DNA of 64,000 bases, from positions 62,001 through 126,000 of the forward strand of contig PSQN01000005.1 of NCBI GenBank assembly GCA_002989075.1, given 5' to 3'. Position 1 is the stretch's first letter; every line of letters starts with the position of its first letter. Shown piece by piece: positions 33,733 to 44,688 of this stretch. Below the pieces are notes generated by a model. The model was not told the DNA's origin, did no database searches, and was given only the letters and a program-made list of their open reading frames with translations. Source of the stretch: Arthonia radiata. Lineage: Eukaryota; Ascomycota; Arthoniomycetes; Arthoniales; Arthoniaceae. A program made the translations under genes and the position numbers.

Positions 33733-35643
33733 ATGCCGTCAACGGCAAGATCCAGGCAATGTTTGCCGACGAAAGGGTTCGCGAGCGATGAAGCCTACGT
33801 GACTGAGCTCCTGCACTTTGTCACCTCCTCAACACTTCTACAGACACTCGTAAGCTCTGTGCATATCCTCGACTTCTTCTCGAGCACGTCAGATTTGTAC
33901 GAAGCCACGATCGATCCCGAGTGGAGGCAGTGGTTTGCCTTGCATGATCTTGACAACATCGTAGGCTTCTTGCTTCACGAGGATGTTGATATCCTGCTCC
34001 AGCAGAAGCCCTCAGACCCCTGGCGTGGTCGGGTGTGTCCACCTCGGACTCTGCTGCAATATCTCAGCAAGATCCGGCGGCTTTCGTTATGTCGAGACTT
34101 CAAGGACCCTGGTCTCGAGCGGCAAGTAACGCGCCAGCTCTCTGTTGGAATGAGGCCAAAGAAGATTCACGAGGTTGATCACTTTGCCCGCTATGTGCAG
34201 AAGCTGACGACAGAGCTCATGGATTCGAATGATGCGCACATCACCCATTTAGTGGATTTTGGTGCGGGTCAAGGCTATCTAGGTAGGTTCCTTGCTAGTG
34301 AGCCAATCAATAGTAACGTTATTGCCGTCGAGAGCAAAGCCAGCAATGTTGAAGTGGCAAAGGCTATGGATGTTATCGTCAAGCTAGCCCCTATGGCAGG
34401 TGTCAGGCGCAACAAGAAAGAATATAGATCCGAGCGCGCTGCTGCAAAGAAGGCAGGGAGGAGTGTGTCGCCTGCTTACAGAGCGACAAGAGTAAAAAGA
34501 ACGATGGGTGGAGAACCCTCAAACTATTGTGTTGACGAGAAATGTGTGTCTCTAAACAGTAATGCCTGTATCGATAAATTCATCGAGGGTAAAGGCAGTG
34601 TTCAACATGTTCAGCACAATCTCAAAGATGGTGATTTGCAGGACATAGTCAATGGGCTCAGCACAAGACCGACTATCGGCAGCATTGCTAGAGACGACAG
34701 TAGCGACTCTGCAAAGAACGGTTATTCGTCGAAGAAAGGAAGCTCTGGCAATCTCAAATCAAGAGACCATGATCCTGCGCTGCTTGTCATCTCGCTTCAC
34801 TCGTGTGGGAACCTGTCCCACCATGCCCTGCGGTCACTGGCAGTCAACCCAGCAGTGAGAGCGGTGGCGGTCATCGGGTGTTGTTACAACCTCCTGACGG
34901 AGAGACTTGGCCCTCCGTCATACAAGTCAGAGTCCCTTCGGCCACAGGTAGATACGCTAGACGCGCATTCAGCGGTGGTCGGCGACGCCCAAGGCTTTCC
35001 AATGTCGACAAAGCTTGCTATACATCGATCAAAATTAGGTACTGGCATATCATTCAACGTTACAGCTAGGATGATGGCCGTACAAGCACCGGAGAATTGG
35101 ACAAAAGAAGAAGCAGATCTATTCTTCACACGACACTTCTTTCGCGCATTGCTACAGCGTTTGCTCGTAGATCGAGGCATCGCTGATTTCCCACTCGTGA
35201 AGCATGAAGACCAGGAGCAACCAGGGTTTGTGCCAGCGCGGAGTCCCGCCGGGGGCAGCGGCAGCAGCAAGCAGCCCATCATCATTGGCAGCCTGAGCAA
35301 AAGCGCCTTTAAAGACTTCACGACTTACGGACAGACTGCCATTGACAGAGTCCGAAAGACAGATCAGCTAGGCAAAGAGCGGTCTGTAAAGATTGATGAG
35401 GTAACGAGTCAAGAGCTTGAGAGATATGCTCGCAAGTACGCATCGCACAGGAAGGACGTTGGTATTGTGTGGACGTTGATGGCGTTGAGCGCCACACTCG
35501 TCGAGACTGTCATCGTTGTTGATCGTTGGCTCTGGCTGAGAGAGCAGGAGGAAGTCGAAAGATGCTGGGTGGAGCCTGCATTCGATTACAAGCAGAGCCC
35601 TCGCAATCTAGTCGTGGTGGGAGTCAAAAAAGCATCTTCTTGA
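33733..35643 (+). CDS. METTL25/RRNAD1-like SAM-dependent methyltransferase
   Basis: About 636 residues, single exon, from ATG 33733 (MPSTARSRQCLPTKG). The SAM-binding motif I is HLVDFGAGQGYLGRFLA, preceded by the family signature GMRPKKIHEVDHFARYV; later blocks are LLVISLHSCGNLSHHAL and AVAVIGCCYNLLTERLG. This block order defines the METTL25/Methyltransf_32 group; human METTL25B and METTL25 are poorly understood, and the NPPY-like catalytic motif of DNA/RNA methyltransferases is replaced by GCCYN. A charged, Ser-rich insert of about 130 residues sits between motif I and the HSCGNLS block and is longer than in animals. It lies between two other plus-strand genes, each with its own flank. Confidence 0.88.
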   Translation: MPSTARSRQCLPTKGFASDEAYVTELLHFVTSSTLLQTLVSSVHILDFFSSTSDLYEATIDPEWRQWFALHDLDNIVGFLLHEDVDILLQQKPSDPWRGRVCPPRTLLQYLSKIRRLSLCRDFKDPGLERQVTRQLSVGMRPKKIHEVDHFARYVQKLTTELMDSNDAHITHLVDFGAGQGYLGRFLASEPINSNVIAVESKASNVEVAKAMDVIVKLAPMAGVRRNKKEYRSERAAAKKAGRSVSPAYRATRVKRTMGGEPSNYCVDEKCVSLNSNACIDKFIEGKGSVQHVQHNLKDGDLQDIVNGLSTRPTIGSIARDDSSDSAKNGYSSKKGSSGNLKSRDHDPALLVISLHSCGNLSHHALRSLAVNPAVRAVAVIGCCYNLLTERLGPPSYKSESLRPQVDTLDAHSAVVGDAQGFPMSTKLAIHRSKLGTGISFNVTARMMAVQAPENWTKEEADLFFTRHFFRALLQRLLVDRGIADFPLVKHEDQEQPGFVPARSPAGGSGSSKQPIIIGSLSKSAFKDFTTYGQTAIDRVRKTDQLGKERSVKIDEVTSQELERYARKYASHRKDVGIVWTLMALSATLVETVIVVDRWLWLREQEEVERCWVEPAFDYKQSPRNLVVVGVKKASS

Positions 35644-36037
35644 TTGGACTTTCACACTTCAATCTTGGTTGAGCAATTCTTCCCTTTGCAGTTCTCGGGG
35701 TTGCCACTCGTCGGACTGTCGCCTACATGATGAAGGCCCCGTACTCGCTTTTCGCTGAAACAACGGTACTGTCTTCTGCTCGAGGATTGTCGAGAGGAGA
35801 AACTTGACGCCACTCCCAATGTGCCTTCAGCCGCTGTCCAGATGGGGCAAGGCGGCGGTCTCGGCGACTCTTAGCCCGCCAGGTCCAAGGGTCCCTTTTG
35901 CTTTGATGAAATTCTTACCGTCATCAGATGGCCTATACTCCCACCGTCTCGTGCGCGCGATGGTCCAGCGAACGTAGGGATGACGCTGTCGTTGTCACTC
36001 GTTCGTAATACTATACTTCTTAGGGTCGCCAACACGC
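35644..36037. other. intergenic, about 0.4 kb
   Basis: Promoter side of the DUF3405 gene. No specific motif identified. Confidence 0.4.
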
Positions 36038-38441
36038 ATGGCCACCCGTTCACTCCTTCGTAGCTTGACTTCCTTCCGCAGGCTGGTCCTCATCGTCGTT
36101 GCTTTCCTCCTTGTCCTCCTCATCCTCCGCACGCCCACTGCTCCCTACTATAGTCCAGGAAGTCTGGGACGTGAGGATCCACTTCCTCCACCGCTTGCTG
36201 GCGTCGACGGGGACAAGTTCCCGCGAAGACGGTTGCCGGTTGAATACCAGAAGTTCTTGACTTGGGACCCGCCAGATCAGGAGGACCATTATCCTCCATA
36301 CAAGGACTACAAACACAGGGACTATGACCCTAATCGGTGGGAGGGGTTTCCGCAGTACGTTGTTCCGAAGCGCATGTAGTTCCATGCCGTTGACGTTTTC
36401 ACTATACAGGAACCGTGGCATCTACCTCAATGGCACCGTGAATAGGTTAACGGATGCTCAGGACAAGCGCAAACCGTACCTGCCATATGTTGATTACGAG
36501 AGTAAGGAGTATCAGAAACAATACGCTGGTACATATCGGCCGTGTGATGGACCCAATGGCAGGCCTATCGACACAGACACGTCGGCGCTCATCAAGGCAT
36601 ATCAAGGTGTTCCTGAGGGGTTTCCAGAGCCGGATGTCGGCTCATGGGAAGCTTTAGGCCTTGATGAGGGGATTTGTTTCGATCGATATGGTCGGTTGGG
36701 TCCGTACGGTCTCGAAGATCCCGACTCCAAAGACAGCCAACTTCTCGATTTCACGACGGTCCGATGGGGACAGCTTCAAGATGAATGTTTGCGCAAGAAC
36801 TCGAATCGGTTCGAGGACTCAACTGTTCCCGATCGGCGTCCGGGCATCAAAACAGCGGACTACGTACCCGTGCGCAAGCCCTCAGGTGGTCGCGAAAAGC
36901 GCGCAGCGATCCAAGTAGAGAGAGGAATAGCAGACACCTTGGAACATCAGAAGGAGGGCCGTGAGAAGTCACAAAGGTCAAGCAAGATCCACAAAGCTCG
37001 CACAGCCGTACTCATTCGGGCGTGGGACACATACGAATACCAAGAGAATGATATTATGGCAATACGAGCTCTAGTATCGGAGCTGTCTCTACAATCAGGG
37101 GGCGAGTATCACGTCTTCCTGTTCGTGAACATCAAAGAGAACAATATACCCATTTTCAAGGATGACCAAATCTATCAAGAAACCTTAGACATGTATGTGC
37201 CTACGGAGTTGCACGATATTGCAATTTTGTGGAGCGAACAGGTTTGCCAGGAGTGGTATCCTAAAATTGGCGAATGGGATGTCTACTGGGAGCAATTCAT
37301 GCCTCTCCAATGGTTTTCACGCACTCACCCGGAGTTTGAATATGTGTGGAATTGGGAAATGGATGTTCGACTAATCGGCCAGCACTACCATTTCCTCGAA
37401 TCTGTTGGGTCGTTTTCGAAGAAGCAACCTCGCAAATTTCTCTGGGAGCGCAATGCCCGCTACTATTTCCCTAGAACGCATGGTGCTTGGGACAAATACT
37501 TCTACGACACGAATGCGCTCGTGCAAACTGCGAAGCGCAATATGGAAACGGTTTGGGGTCCGCAGCCCTGGTCGCCTGAGCAGACCATATTCGGCCCGAA
37601 ACCGCCCACAGATGAGAGCCAGGATTCTTTTAAGTGGGGTGTTGGGGAAGAGGCCGACTTCATTACGTTGCTTCCGATGTGGGATCCCAGGCAAACATGG
37701 TGGTCATACCGTGATCGCGTGTTCAATTATCCACTATCGGACGAGTCGACGGAAGAACGTCCGTATCCACATGTTCCCCGTCGCGTCTTTATCAACACTC
37801 TCGTACGTTTTAGCAAGACCTTACTGAACGCGATGCATTACGAGAACTTAGCAGGCCTGTCCATGGCATCTGAGATGTGGCCTGCAAGTGTGGCGTTACA
37901 GCATGGCTTCAAGGCCGTTTACGCGCCTCATCCTATCTGGCAAAGCCACGTGTGGGATCCACAGTACATGGATATTGTTTTCAACGCCGACGGCTGGGGC
38001 GCAGGAGCTTTGCCGGGTACCAACATTGATGACGGCCGAGGTGTCGCGTATAACGCCGCGCTCGAAGCCCGACAGCAGCCGCAGGTAGGCACTGGTCCCA
38101 ACGCAGAAGGCCGACTCGGTCGCTGGGGGCAAGAGAGAGACAGTCCATATAACCCAGATCGCGAACACAATTTTGGCGGTTGGAGCTGGTACTTTTGGAG
38201 CGAGTTTCCAAGAGTGCTGTATTGGCGATGGATGGGTTGGAGAGCTGCACTGAGTGTGGACGTCGATGGCGACGAATTGGATTTCATTGGAGATCGCTCG
38301 GTGAGTCGAGTCTCCTATGTTCGAGCACCCTGAACCACGCAGCAATGCTAACATCGGATACAGTGGGAGCGCACGCATGGGCAGCTGTGCTTGCCTCACA
38401 TGCTTTTACATCCAGTGAAGAGCGTGAAGCAAGACTACTGA
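36038..38441 (+). CDS. DUF3405 type II membrane protein, glycosyltransferase-like, 3 exons
   Basis: Exons 36038-36354, 36410-38300 and 38364-38441; introns 55 nt (GTACGT...ACAG) and 63 nt (GTGAGT, branch GCTAAC, ACAG). About 761 residues. The N-terminus has a basic stretch and one signal-anchor helix (LVLIVVAFLLVLLILRT), so the protein is type II with a lumenal domain. DUF3405 hallmarks are present: NRGIYLNGTVNRLTD, ICFDRYGRLGPYG, AVLIRAWDTYEYQEND, FEYVWNWEMDVRLIGQHYHF and VVWGADWGWG-like text (NADGWGAGALP). The family is related to glycosyltransferases by fold and is thought to act in the Golgi; substrate unknown. The last exon (WERTHGQLCLPHMLLHPVK) is fixed by phase and replaces the open-frame end at 38333. 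Confidence 0.88.
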
Positions 38442-40268
38442 AATTGTGATCATGGTGAAAGATGACTGACTGGCGAGGAAACTTCGTGGAGAAGCCACTA
38501 CAATGTGGACCTCGTTCCAACGGAGCCAGGCGTCATGCTCCATGACGGCGGGGAGGCGGATCGGCCGTCATATGAAGTGTACGAATCAGTGAGCGCTGTC
38601 GAGCAAACGCTCAAACAATGACTGCATGGCATGATACGGAAGGATTAATGATGAGGAGGAAGAAGGGCGAGGCAGATGGCGAGCTGGAAAGTCAAATGAG
38701 ATGGAAATGCCATGCGGGACATGTAACGAGTATCAGAACTTGAATATAAGGATTGTCATCCTGCCGTAAGAGAGTGAAGTCAAGCGAATTCGATGCGCAT
38801 GATCACAGGACAGAATAGGCAGGTGCTTTTGACACACCGTTCCGAGAGCGCTCACGGGCGCCTTTTCTCTGAAACCTTTGTGCTCCCTTTCCGACTTCAA
38901 TCCCTCTCCTTCACTCATCTCAACGTACCTCCTCCGGTGCTCCAGCAATTGACTCCATGCAATAGCTTCTGTGTGTCCAAAGCGCACTGGCCAGACCAAA
39001 AGCTCACATCACGGATCGTGTCATGTTGCAGCCGCCACGGCGCTTCTCCGGGGAGGTGCAAGGGGAGTCCGCGGGCACAGCAAGGCAGGCTCTGCCAGAG
39101 CGGTGTCTGCACGTTCTAGCACCACCTCGCACGCAAGCTCGAATCGGCCTCAAGCACACCCGCACGCGGCCTCTCCGTCCAAAGCCGATAAGTGCTCTGG
39201 CTTCCACAGGTAGGCGAAGGGGACGCTTGCATCGGTGGAGTCTCCCGCGGTGCAGTGGTTTGCTTGCCCTCGACCACTCACGCACGCTGGACGACCTCTG
39301 TCAGACTGTTGGGGAGAAAACTGTATGAGCTGTCATCGCAATCTGATATCGTCTAACGTCCAGAACACAAGTAATCGGGTGAATATTGCGTCCTGGCACG
39401 CTGCCTCAGGCGGGTCCTTGCATGTGTGCGATGACGGTGCGTCGGATTAGAACACACATTCTTATCAAAATTCAGTTTGCTTCACACGTCGCTCGCTCGA
39501 TGCAATTTCGGCCCTCGCGCTCATCATTTCATGCTTCTCGTGCCTATTTACTGCTTCCCATTCCTTCTCTTCAGCATCAAGCTCGTCCCTCTCTCTTTCG
39601 TCCAGATACGTAGGACAATTGAACCGGTCGCACCTTGGTTACATTGAGGGCAAGACTCGCCGTGAACGACCGTATTTAACACGGAAGACTGTTCATACCT
39701 AAAGCCACGACACATGACGGTCTCCAACATGATCAAAACAGGCATCCTCGCTGTCAACTTAAACACCCACGATGAGTCGAGGGATACTCCACCGCCTCCT
39801 CCTCAGCCTCCTCCCAGTCCTTCGAACAAATGCTATTGATCGGCCATTCATCCGGAGTACTCGGGTTCAAGATCCCGACCAACCTTTTGCATATAGACAC
39901 GAGTCCCGATGCCGCCTACAATACTTACCTTCCAAACGGGATTGGCGAGAGTCGACTAACATCATCTGCATCTTTCAAAAGGCACGTCTCGGACGCACAA
40001 TATGAGCAATATCAGCAGAGAGCAATTCCGGCTACGCACCCACGCACACTTGAGACTTGGTAGCTACGCAGACAGCCATTCTTGGCATCCTCGCTTTGTT
40101 CCTCTCGGTCCACTCAAATACCACAACATAGTGCTTTGTCTATAAATACTGCACGCAGAAGTAGTACACGACGCAAAATGTCTCTTTGTTGCTTGCAAGA
40201 AGCGCAATATGTCTTGCCATCCTTGAGTGACGACGTTCTGATGAGGGTCTTCCCAGACAAGTCTCGAC
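38442..40268. other. intergenic, 1.8 kb, promoter of the AMID-like gene
   Basis: CT-rich stretches lie around 39500-39600. A frame from ATG 40178 overlaps the true start at 40269 in another phase and could act as an upstream ORF. Another tiny Pro-rich frame starts at 39729. Nothing else supportable. Confidence 0.4.
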
Positions 40269-41831
40269 ATGGCAGAAAAGCTACCCATCGTCATCTTGGG
40301 CGCATCGTTCTCAGGCATATCCGTCGTGCACCATCTTATACGGAATGCTGTCCCAGAGATCACCGCGAACAAGAAGTTCGACTACAAAATCATCATCATT
40401 TCCCCGTCGACCCACATCTACTGGAATATCAGTGCTCCTCGGGCTCTGGTATCAGACAAACTAATCGCCCATGAGGACTCCTTTCAGCCAGTCGTCAACG
40501 CCTTCAAGAACTATGATCCAGAACACTTTGAACATATTGAAGGTACATGCACGGCGCTGGACACTAAGAACCGACAAGTTACCATCGCACCACCGCCGCG
40601 ACATGAAGATACAAGCACATACGGCGTGGAGCCAACTGTCGGCGCAAAGATCGGGCGTGCTGTCTCAACGACAACGAGAGCTGCAAAACACTTCTCTGGA
40701 TTTGGTGACTTGCCAAGTGAGACAGCGCCTACGGTGTGGGGTGCTTTCGAGAGCCCGCCTGATGAGACTTACACGATCGACTATCATGCGCTGATCATTG
40801 CAACGGGCTCGACGGCACATTCGCCGCTGCTGTCTCTTCGTGGACCGCATATGAACACCCTTCATGCTTTGGACGAGTTTCATAGGCGACTACCAACCGC
40901 AGACACTGTGGTCGTTGCAGGTGGTGGGCCGTCCGGTGTGGAGTCAGCTGGTCAGATCGCCTACTGGTACAACCTGCCTTACGGTCCGAAGAAGCCAGAG
41001 ACATCCCTGAATCCGTTATCATGGTTCTCGGGCCGCGCCAAGTTTCGCCCGTACTCGAAGAAAGTCATCCTATTGAGCGGCGCTCCCACTTTACTGCCTC
41101 AACTTGAGGAATGTGTGGGCCAGAAAGCCTACAAACAGCTTTCCGATCTCGGTGTCAAAGTCGTCCTCGATAGCCGAGTCGAGGGCGCGACTGTATCAAA
41201 AGAAGGCAAGACGACACTCAAGCTCTCAAACGGCGACCACATTCAATGCGATCTTTACGTTCCTTGCACTGGTGTCAGCCCCAACACGCAGTTCTTGCCC
41301 TCTGACAGCCCTCTCGTTCGCAATGGATACATTGCCACTACACACATGCCCACCACAATGCGCGTCGAAGTGCCGGTCGAGCTCGCGCCCACAGACGACG
41401 CTCTCCCTTCGAGTGGGCAAAACCCACCTCCACCTCGCCGTCTCTCCGAGGGCGACGTCAACCAAAACGCTCGCGTGTACGCCATCGGCGACTGTGCCGC
41501 CTACAGTGCCAATTGCATCATGGACGTCTATGCTGCGATCCCAGTGCTCATGAACAACATGGTGAATGATCTGCTCGCATACCAGAAGTTCATCGAGAAT
41601 CCATACGGCGGCAACAGGGACGAGATCGAGGAGTTGTCACGGCAAGACTACGAGTACACGAAAGACCCGAGAGATAGTCAGGTGGTACCGATCGGCTACC
41701 GAAAGCCAGGCGGCGTGGGAGTGGTGTACGGGCACAAGCTGCCGAGTGTAATGGTGTATCTAACGAAGGGGAAGAAGTACAAGATCGAGGCGGCAAAGGC
41801 GGTGATTGACAAGGGCTTGAGTCCATATTAG
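40269..41831 (+). CDS. AMID/FSP1-like FAD-dependent oxidoreductase
   Basis: A 520-residue single-exon flavoprotein beginning MAEKLPIVILGASFSGIS. The FAD-binding Rossmann loop is GASFSGISVVHHL; the NAD(P)H-binding one is VVVAGGGPSGVESAGQIA; ATG-type text (ALIIATGSTAHSPLL) and YAIGDCAA close the FAD site. This is the apoptosis-inducing factor AMID (AIFM2/FSP1) and yeast Aif1/Ndi-related group, which reduces quinones with NAD(P)H. There is no N-terminal presequence or glycine at position 2, so neither import signal nor myristoylation is visible. Insertions rich in Pro/Ser lie near residues 105-150 and 375-400. Exact electron acceptor unknown. Confidence 0.87.
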   Translation: MAEKLPIVILGASFSGISVVHHLIRNAVPEITANKKFDYKIIIISPSTHIYWNISAPRALVSDKLIAHEDSFQPVVNAFKNYDPEHFEHIEGTCTALDTKNRQVTIAPPPRHEDTSTYGVEPTVGAKIGRAVSTTTRAAKHFSGFGDLPSETAPTVWGAFESPPDETYTIDYHALIIATGSTAHSPLLSLRGPHMNTLHALDEFHRRLPTADTVVVAGGGPSGVESAGQIAYWYNLPYGPKKPETSLNPLSWFSGRAKFRPYSKKVILLSGAPTLLPQLEECVGQKAYKQLSDLGVKVVLDSRVEGATVSKEGKTTLKLSNGDHIQCDLYVPCTGVSPNTQFLPSDSPLVRNGYIATTHMPTTMRVEVPVELAPTDDALPSSGQNPPPPRRLSEGDVNQNARVYAIGDCAAYSANCIMDVYAAIPVLMNNMVNDLLAYQKFIENPYGGNRDEIEELSRQDYEYTKDPRDSQVVPIGYRKPGGVGVVYGHKLPSVMVYLTKGKKYKIEAAKAVIDKGLSPY

Positions 41832-42267
41832 AGTTAGTGTGTTTGGGTTCCGCATCCTCTCAGATGCTAGTCGTGTTTAATGAGATGATGGTCTTCAAAA
41901 GCCTGTTGAGATGTTCCAGTATGGGAATTGGTGAAGCCCCCGAGCCCGGCATCAAGCCCCCAAGAAGTGCCCCTGTTCGTCCATGATTAGGGCCCTGAAG
42001 CCCCCGAGCCTGGCATGAAGCCCCCCCAGCAAGTACCGCTCTTCGTCCATGATTAGGGCCCCGAAGCCCCGCGACCCCACTAAGGTCGGCTTGTGCAGTG
42101 AGGCAAGTCCCGTCACTGCGTCACATTTGCCCTATCAGCTACTCCGCAAACATTTTCCATCTCAATGCGTTTGTCAAGCTCCCGTTTCTCTGAGCATTCC
42201 TTCATAAGATATCCCGTTCCATGTTCTGATCTTCAGCTACACTCGACAACCTCAGAGCCGCATCAGC
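41832..42267. other. intergenic with GC-rich tandem repeat
   Basis: The 436 bp between the AMID-like and reductase genes hold the tandem repeat described separately, followed by a CT-rich promoter stretch. Confidence 0.5.
41932..42080. repeat. 64-66 bp tandem repeat, two full copies plus a partial
   Basis: Copy 1 is 41932-41995, copy 2 is 41996-42061 and a third starts at 42062 but decays after about 18 bp. Each copy begins tgaagcccccgagcc, has a second gaagccccc-like block, and ends ttcgtccatgattagggccc. The C-runs (ccccc, ccccccc) vary in length, as expected of slippage. The unit is short and has no coding potential. Confidence 0.85.
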
Positions 42268-44433
42268 ATGGCGCTCAAGCTCACAGACAAGCTCCACTCT
42301 CTTTCCACATCTTCAAGCAATGAGCCCTGGTTTTCCCTTGAGTTCTTCCCACCCAAGACCTCGCTCGGTCTCGAGAACCTTCATCCTCGCCTTGCACGCT
42401 TAGCCCGACTACAGCCGCTATTCGTGACTGTCACATGGGGCGCCGGCGGCAGCACCGCGCGCAAATCGCTCGACCTCGCCGCCATTACACAGGGACAGTA
42501 CGGACTCACGACATGCCTTCACCTCACATGCACAAACATGCGACAGCGTATACTGGACGAAGCACTGGAGCGCTGCAAAGAGCTCGGTGTGCGGAACATC
42601 CTTGCGCTGCGGGGCGATGAGCCGCGTGAAGAGTATCGGGACGACTCCATCGACCGCGAGGAGGAAGAAGGCGAGGAGTTCAAGTACGCAGTGGATCTAG
42701 TACGGTACATCAGGAGGAAGCACGGCGATTATTTTTGCATCGGCGTCGCGGGATACCCAGAGGGCCACGCAACATCACAATGGAGTCTCGATCAATCGCC
42801 TGAGAAGGATTTGCCGTACCTGCGGGAGAAGACGGAAGCGGGCGCAGATTTCATAATGACGCAGCTATTTTACGATGCTGAAGCGTTTCTGGCGTGGCGG
42901 GCGATGCTGAGAACAGACGACAGCGGCTTGTTCAAGAGCATACCCATCATACCTGGCTTGATGCCTGTGCAGAGCTGGGGCATCTTGACGCGGACGACGA
43001 AATTGAGCTGTGCGAAGGTGCCGAAAGATATGATGTGGAGGTTTGAAGCTGTGAAAGGGGACGACGAGCTGGTGAAGGAGCAGGGGATCAAAGAGGTGCA
43101 AGGGATGGTTGAGCGGATGAAAGAAGATGACGAGAAGAATGGGCAAGTGCAGGGATATCACTTTTACACGCTGAATCTGGAGAAGGCGGTTGCGCAGATT
43201 CTGGAGCGATCGGCACTAGTACCGAAAAGTGTTTACGAGGACGGTGGGGAGGCCAACGGAATTCCCACGACGAATGGCACGACAAAACGCATGAACGGCA
43301 CAGGATCAGAGACACCGACTACCAGGAGGAGACGGCTGTCGTCGAAGAACTCGGGTCCAAGGAACAGAGTTGTTGTTGACAAGCCGCCAGATCCTGCCTC
43401 GACTGAGAGTCCTTTTGAAGCTACGGAAGACGAGGCTGGCGTACGTGGCGAGAAGCCGCAGTCGAAAGCCCATGCTTTGGCGACATCTGAGGGCCAAGGA
43501 AGTCTGGGACGAGAAGCGACATGGGACGACTATCCCAATGGACGTTTTGGTGATGCCCGAAGCCCAGGTGTGTGCTTGTGTCTCCTTACCTCAACCTATT
43601 CCGAGCGCTCCTCGATTCTGTTTGCTCTAAAGATCTTCCTTACAAGAAGCACTGAGACCTGTTGTCCTTATTTGCCATCCCGTCTATCCCTCTCCTGATC
43701 TCCACCTTACTATACTAACCACAATCATGCAGCCTACGGCTCCATTGACGGCTACGGTCCAACACTACACGTCACGCCGGTAACCGCCCTCTCCATCTGG
43801 GGCAGTCCCACCACTACCGCAGACATAACCCAGCTTTTCCATCGCTATCTCGCTGGCTCCCTTTACCTTCTGCCTTGGTCCGAAGAAGCCCTTTCTGCGG
43901 AAACCAAGCTCATCTCTGCTCCTCTAAGCCGCATGAACGACCAGGGCTGGTGGTCTATCGCCTCCCAGCCTGCAGTCAACGCTGCGAAGTCCTCCGATCC
44001 CGTAGTAGGCTGGGGCCCACGTACTGGCGGTTGGGTATGGCAGAAGCCGTTCGTTGAGTTCTTCCTCCCCGCCAAAGATTGGCGTGAGCTGAAAACGCGC
44101 CTGGATGCCAAAGGCGACGAGTTCATCTACTTCGCCGGCAACGCTCAAGGTGAGTTTGAGAGCAACGACGAAGGCAGCGTGAACCCGGTCACATGGGGCG
44201 CCTTTCGCGGCAAGGAAATCATCACGCCGACGATCATCGAAGCTGTGAGCTTCCGCGCGTGGTGTGAAGAGGCGTTCGCACTATGGCGGGAGTGGCGTCG
44301 CGTGTATAAGGTGAGTAGTGAGAGCGAGAAGTTGATCGGGAGGTTGGAGAGGGACGTGTGGCTGGTGAACGTCATTGGGCAGGAGTATGTTGATGGAGGG
44401 AAGTCCTTCTGGGACATCCTGCTGGGCGAGTAG
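42268..44433 (+). CDS. MET12: methylenetetrahydrofolate reductase, Met12 type, 2 exons
   Basis: Reduces 5,10-methylene-THF to 5-methyl-THF for methionine synthesis. Exons 42268-43567 and 43733-44433; the 165-nt intron (GTGTGT, branch CTAAC, TGCAG) joins in phase and gives about 666 residues. The N-terminal TIM barrel has SLEFFPPKT, LFVTVTWGAGGST, CLHLTCTN and ILALRGDEP; these are closer to yeast Met12 than Met13. The C-terminal regulatory (SAM-binding) domain begins after the join (AYGSIDGYGPTLHV, then GGWVWQKPFVEFF). Between them lies a long Ser/Thr/Arg-rich linker (about residues 330-430, with TTRRRRLSSK) that looks disordered and phosphorylatable. The single long linker is the main peculiarity. 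Confidence 0.93.
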
Positions 44434-44688
44434 GCGATGCATGCGTAGTCGTCATGACTCTTTGTTATACCCTCATTCATCGGCGTCCGAAAAGTCGTCC
44501 GGAAAGCTGCCAGGGAAGTATGTTGACTCTCATTTGCACAGCGTCGGCGTTAGATACTAGCATTCAAACGCGACGTCAACGGACCATCGGTTGGCAACTC
44601 TAGAATCAAACCAAGCCTCGCGGCTTTCGTGGTATTCCAAGCCACCTGCGTATCATATCACATCTCTTTCATGCGCCGAAGCTCTTCT

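Noticed and set aside
39838-39870. tRNA B-box-like GGGTTCAAGATCCC
   Set aside because: No matching A box at the right distance and no cloverleaf could be folded by eye.
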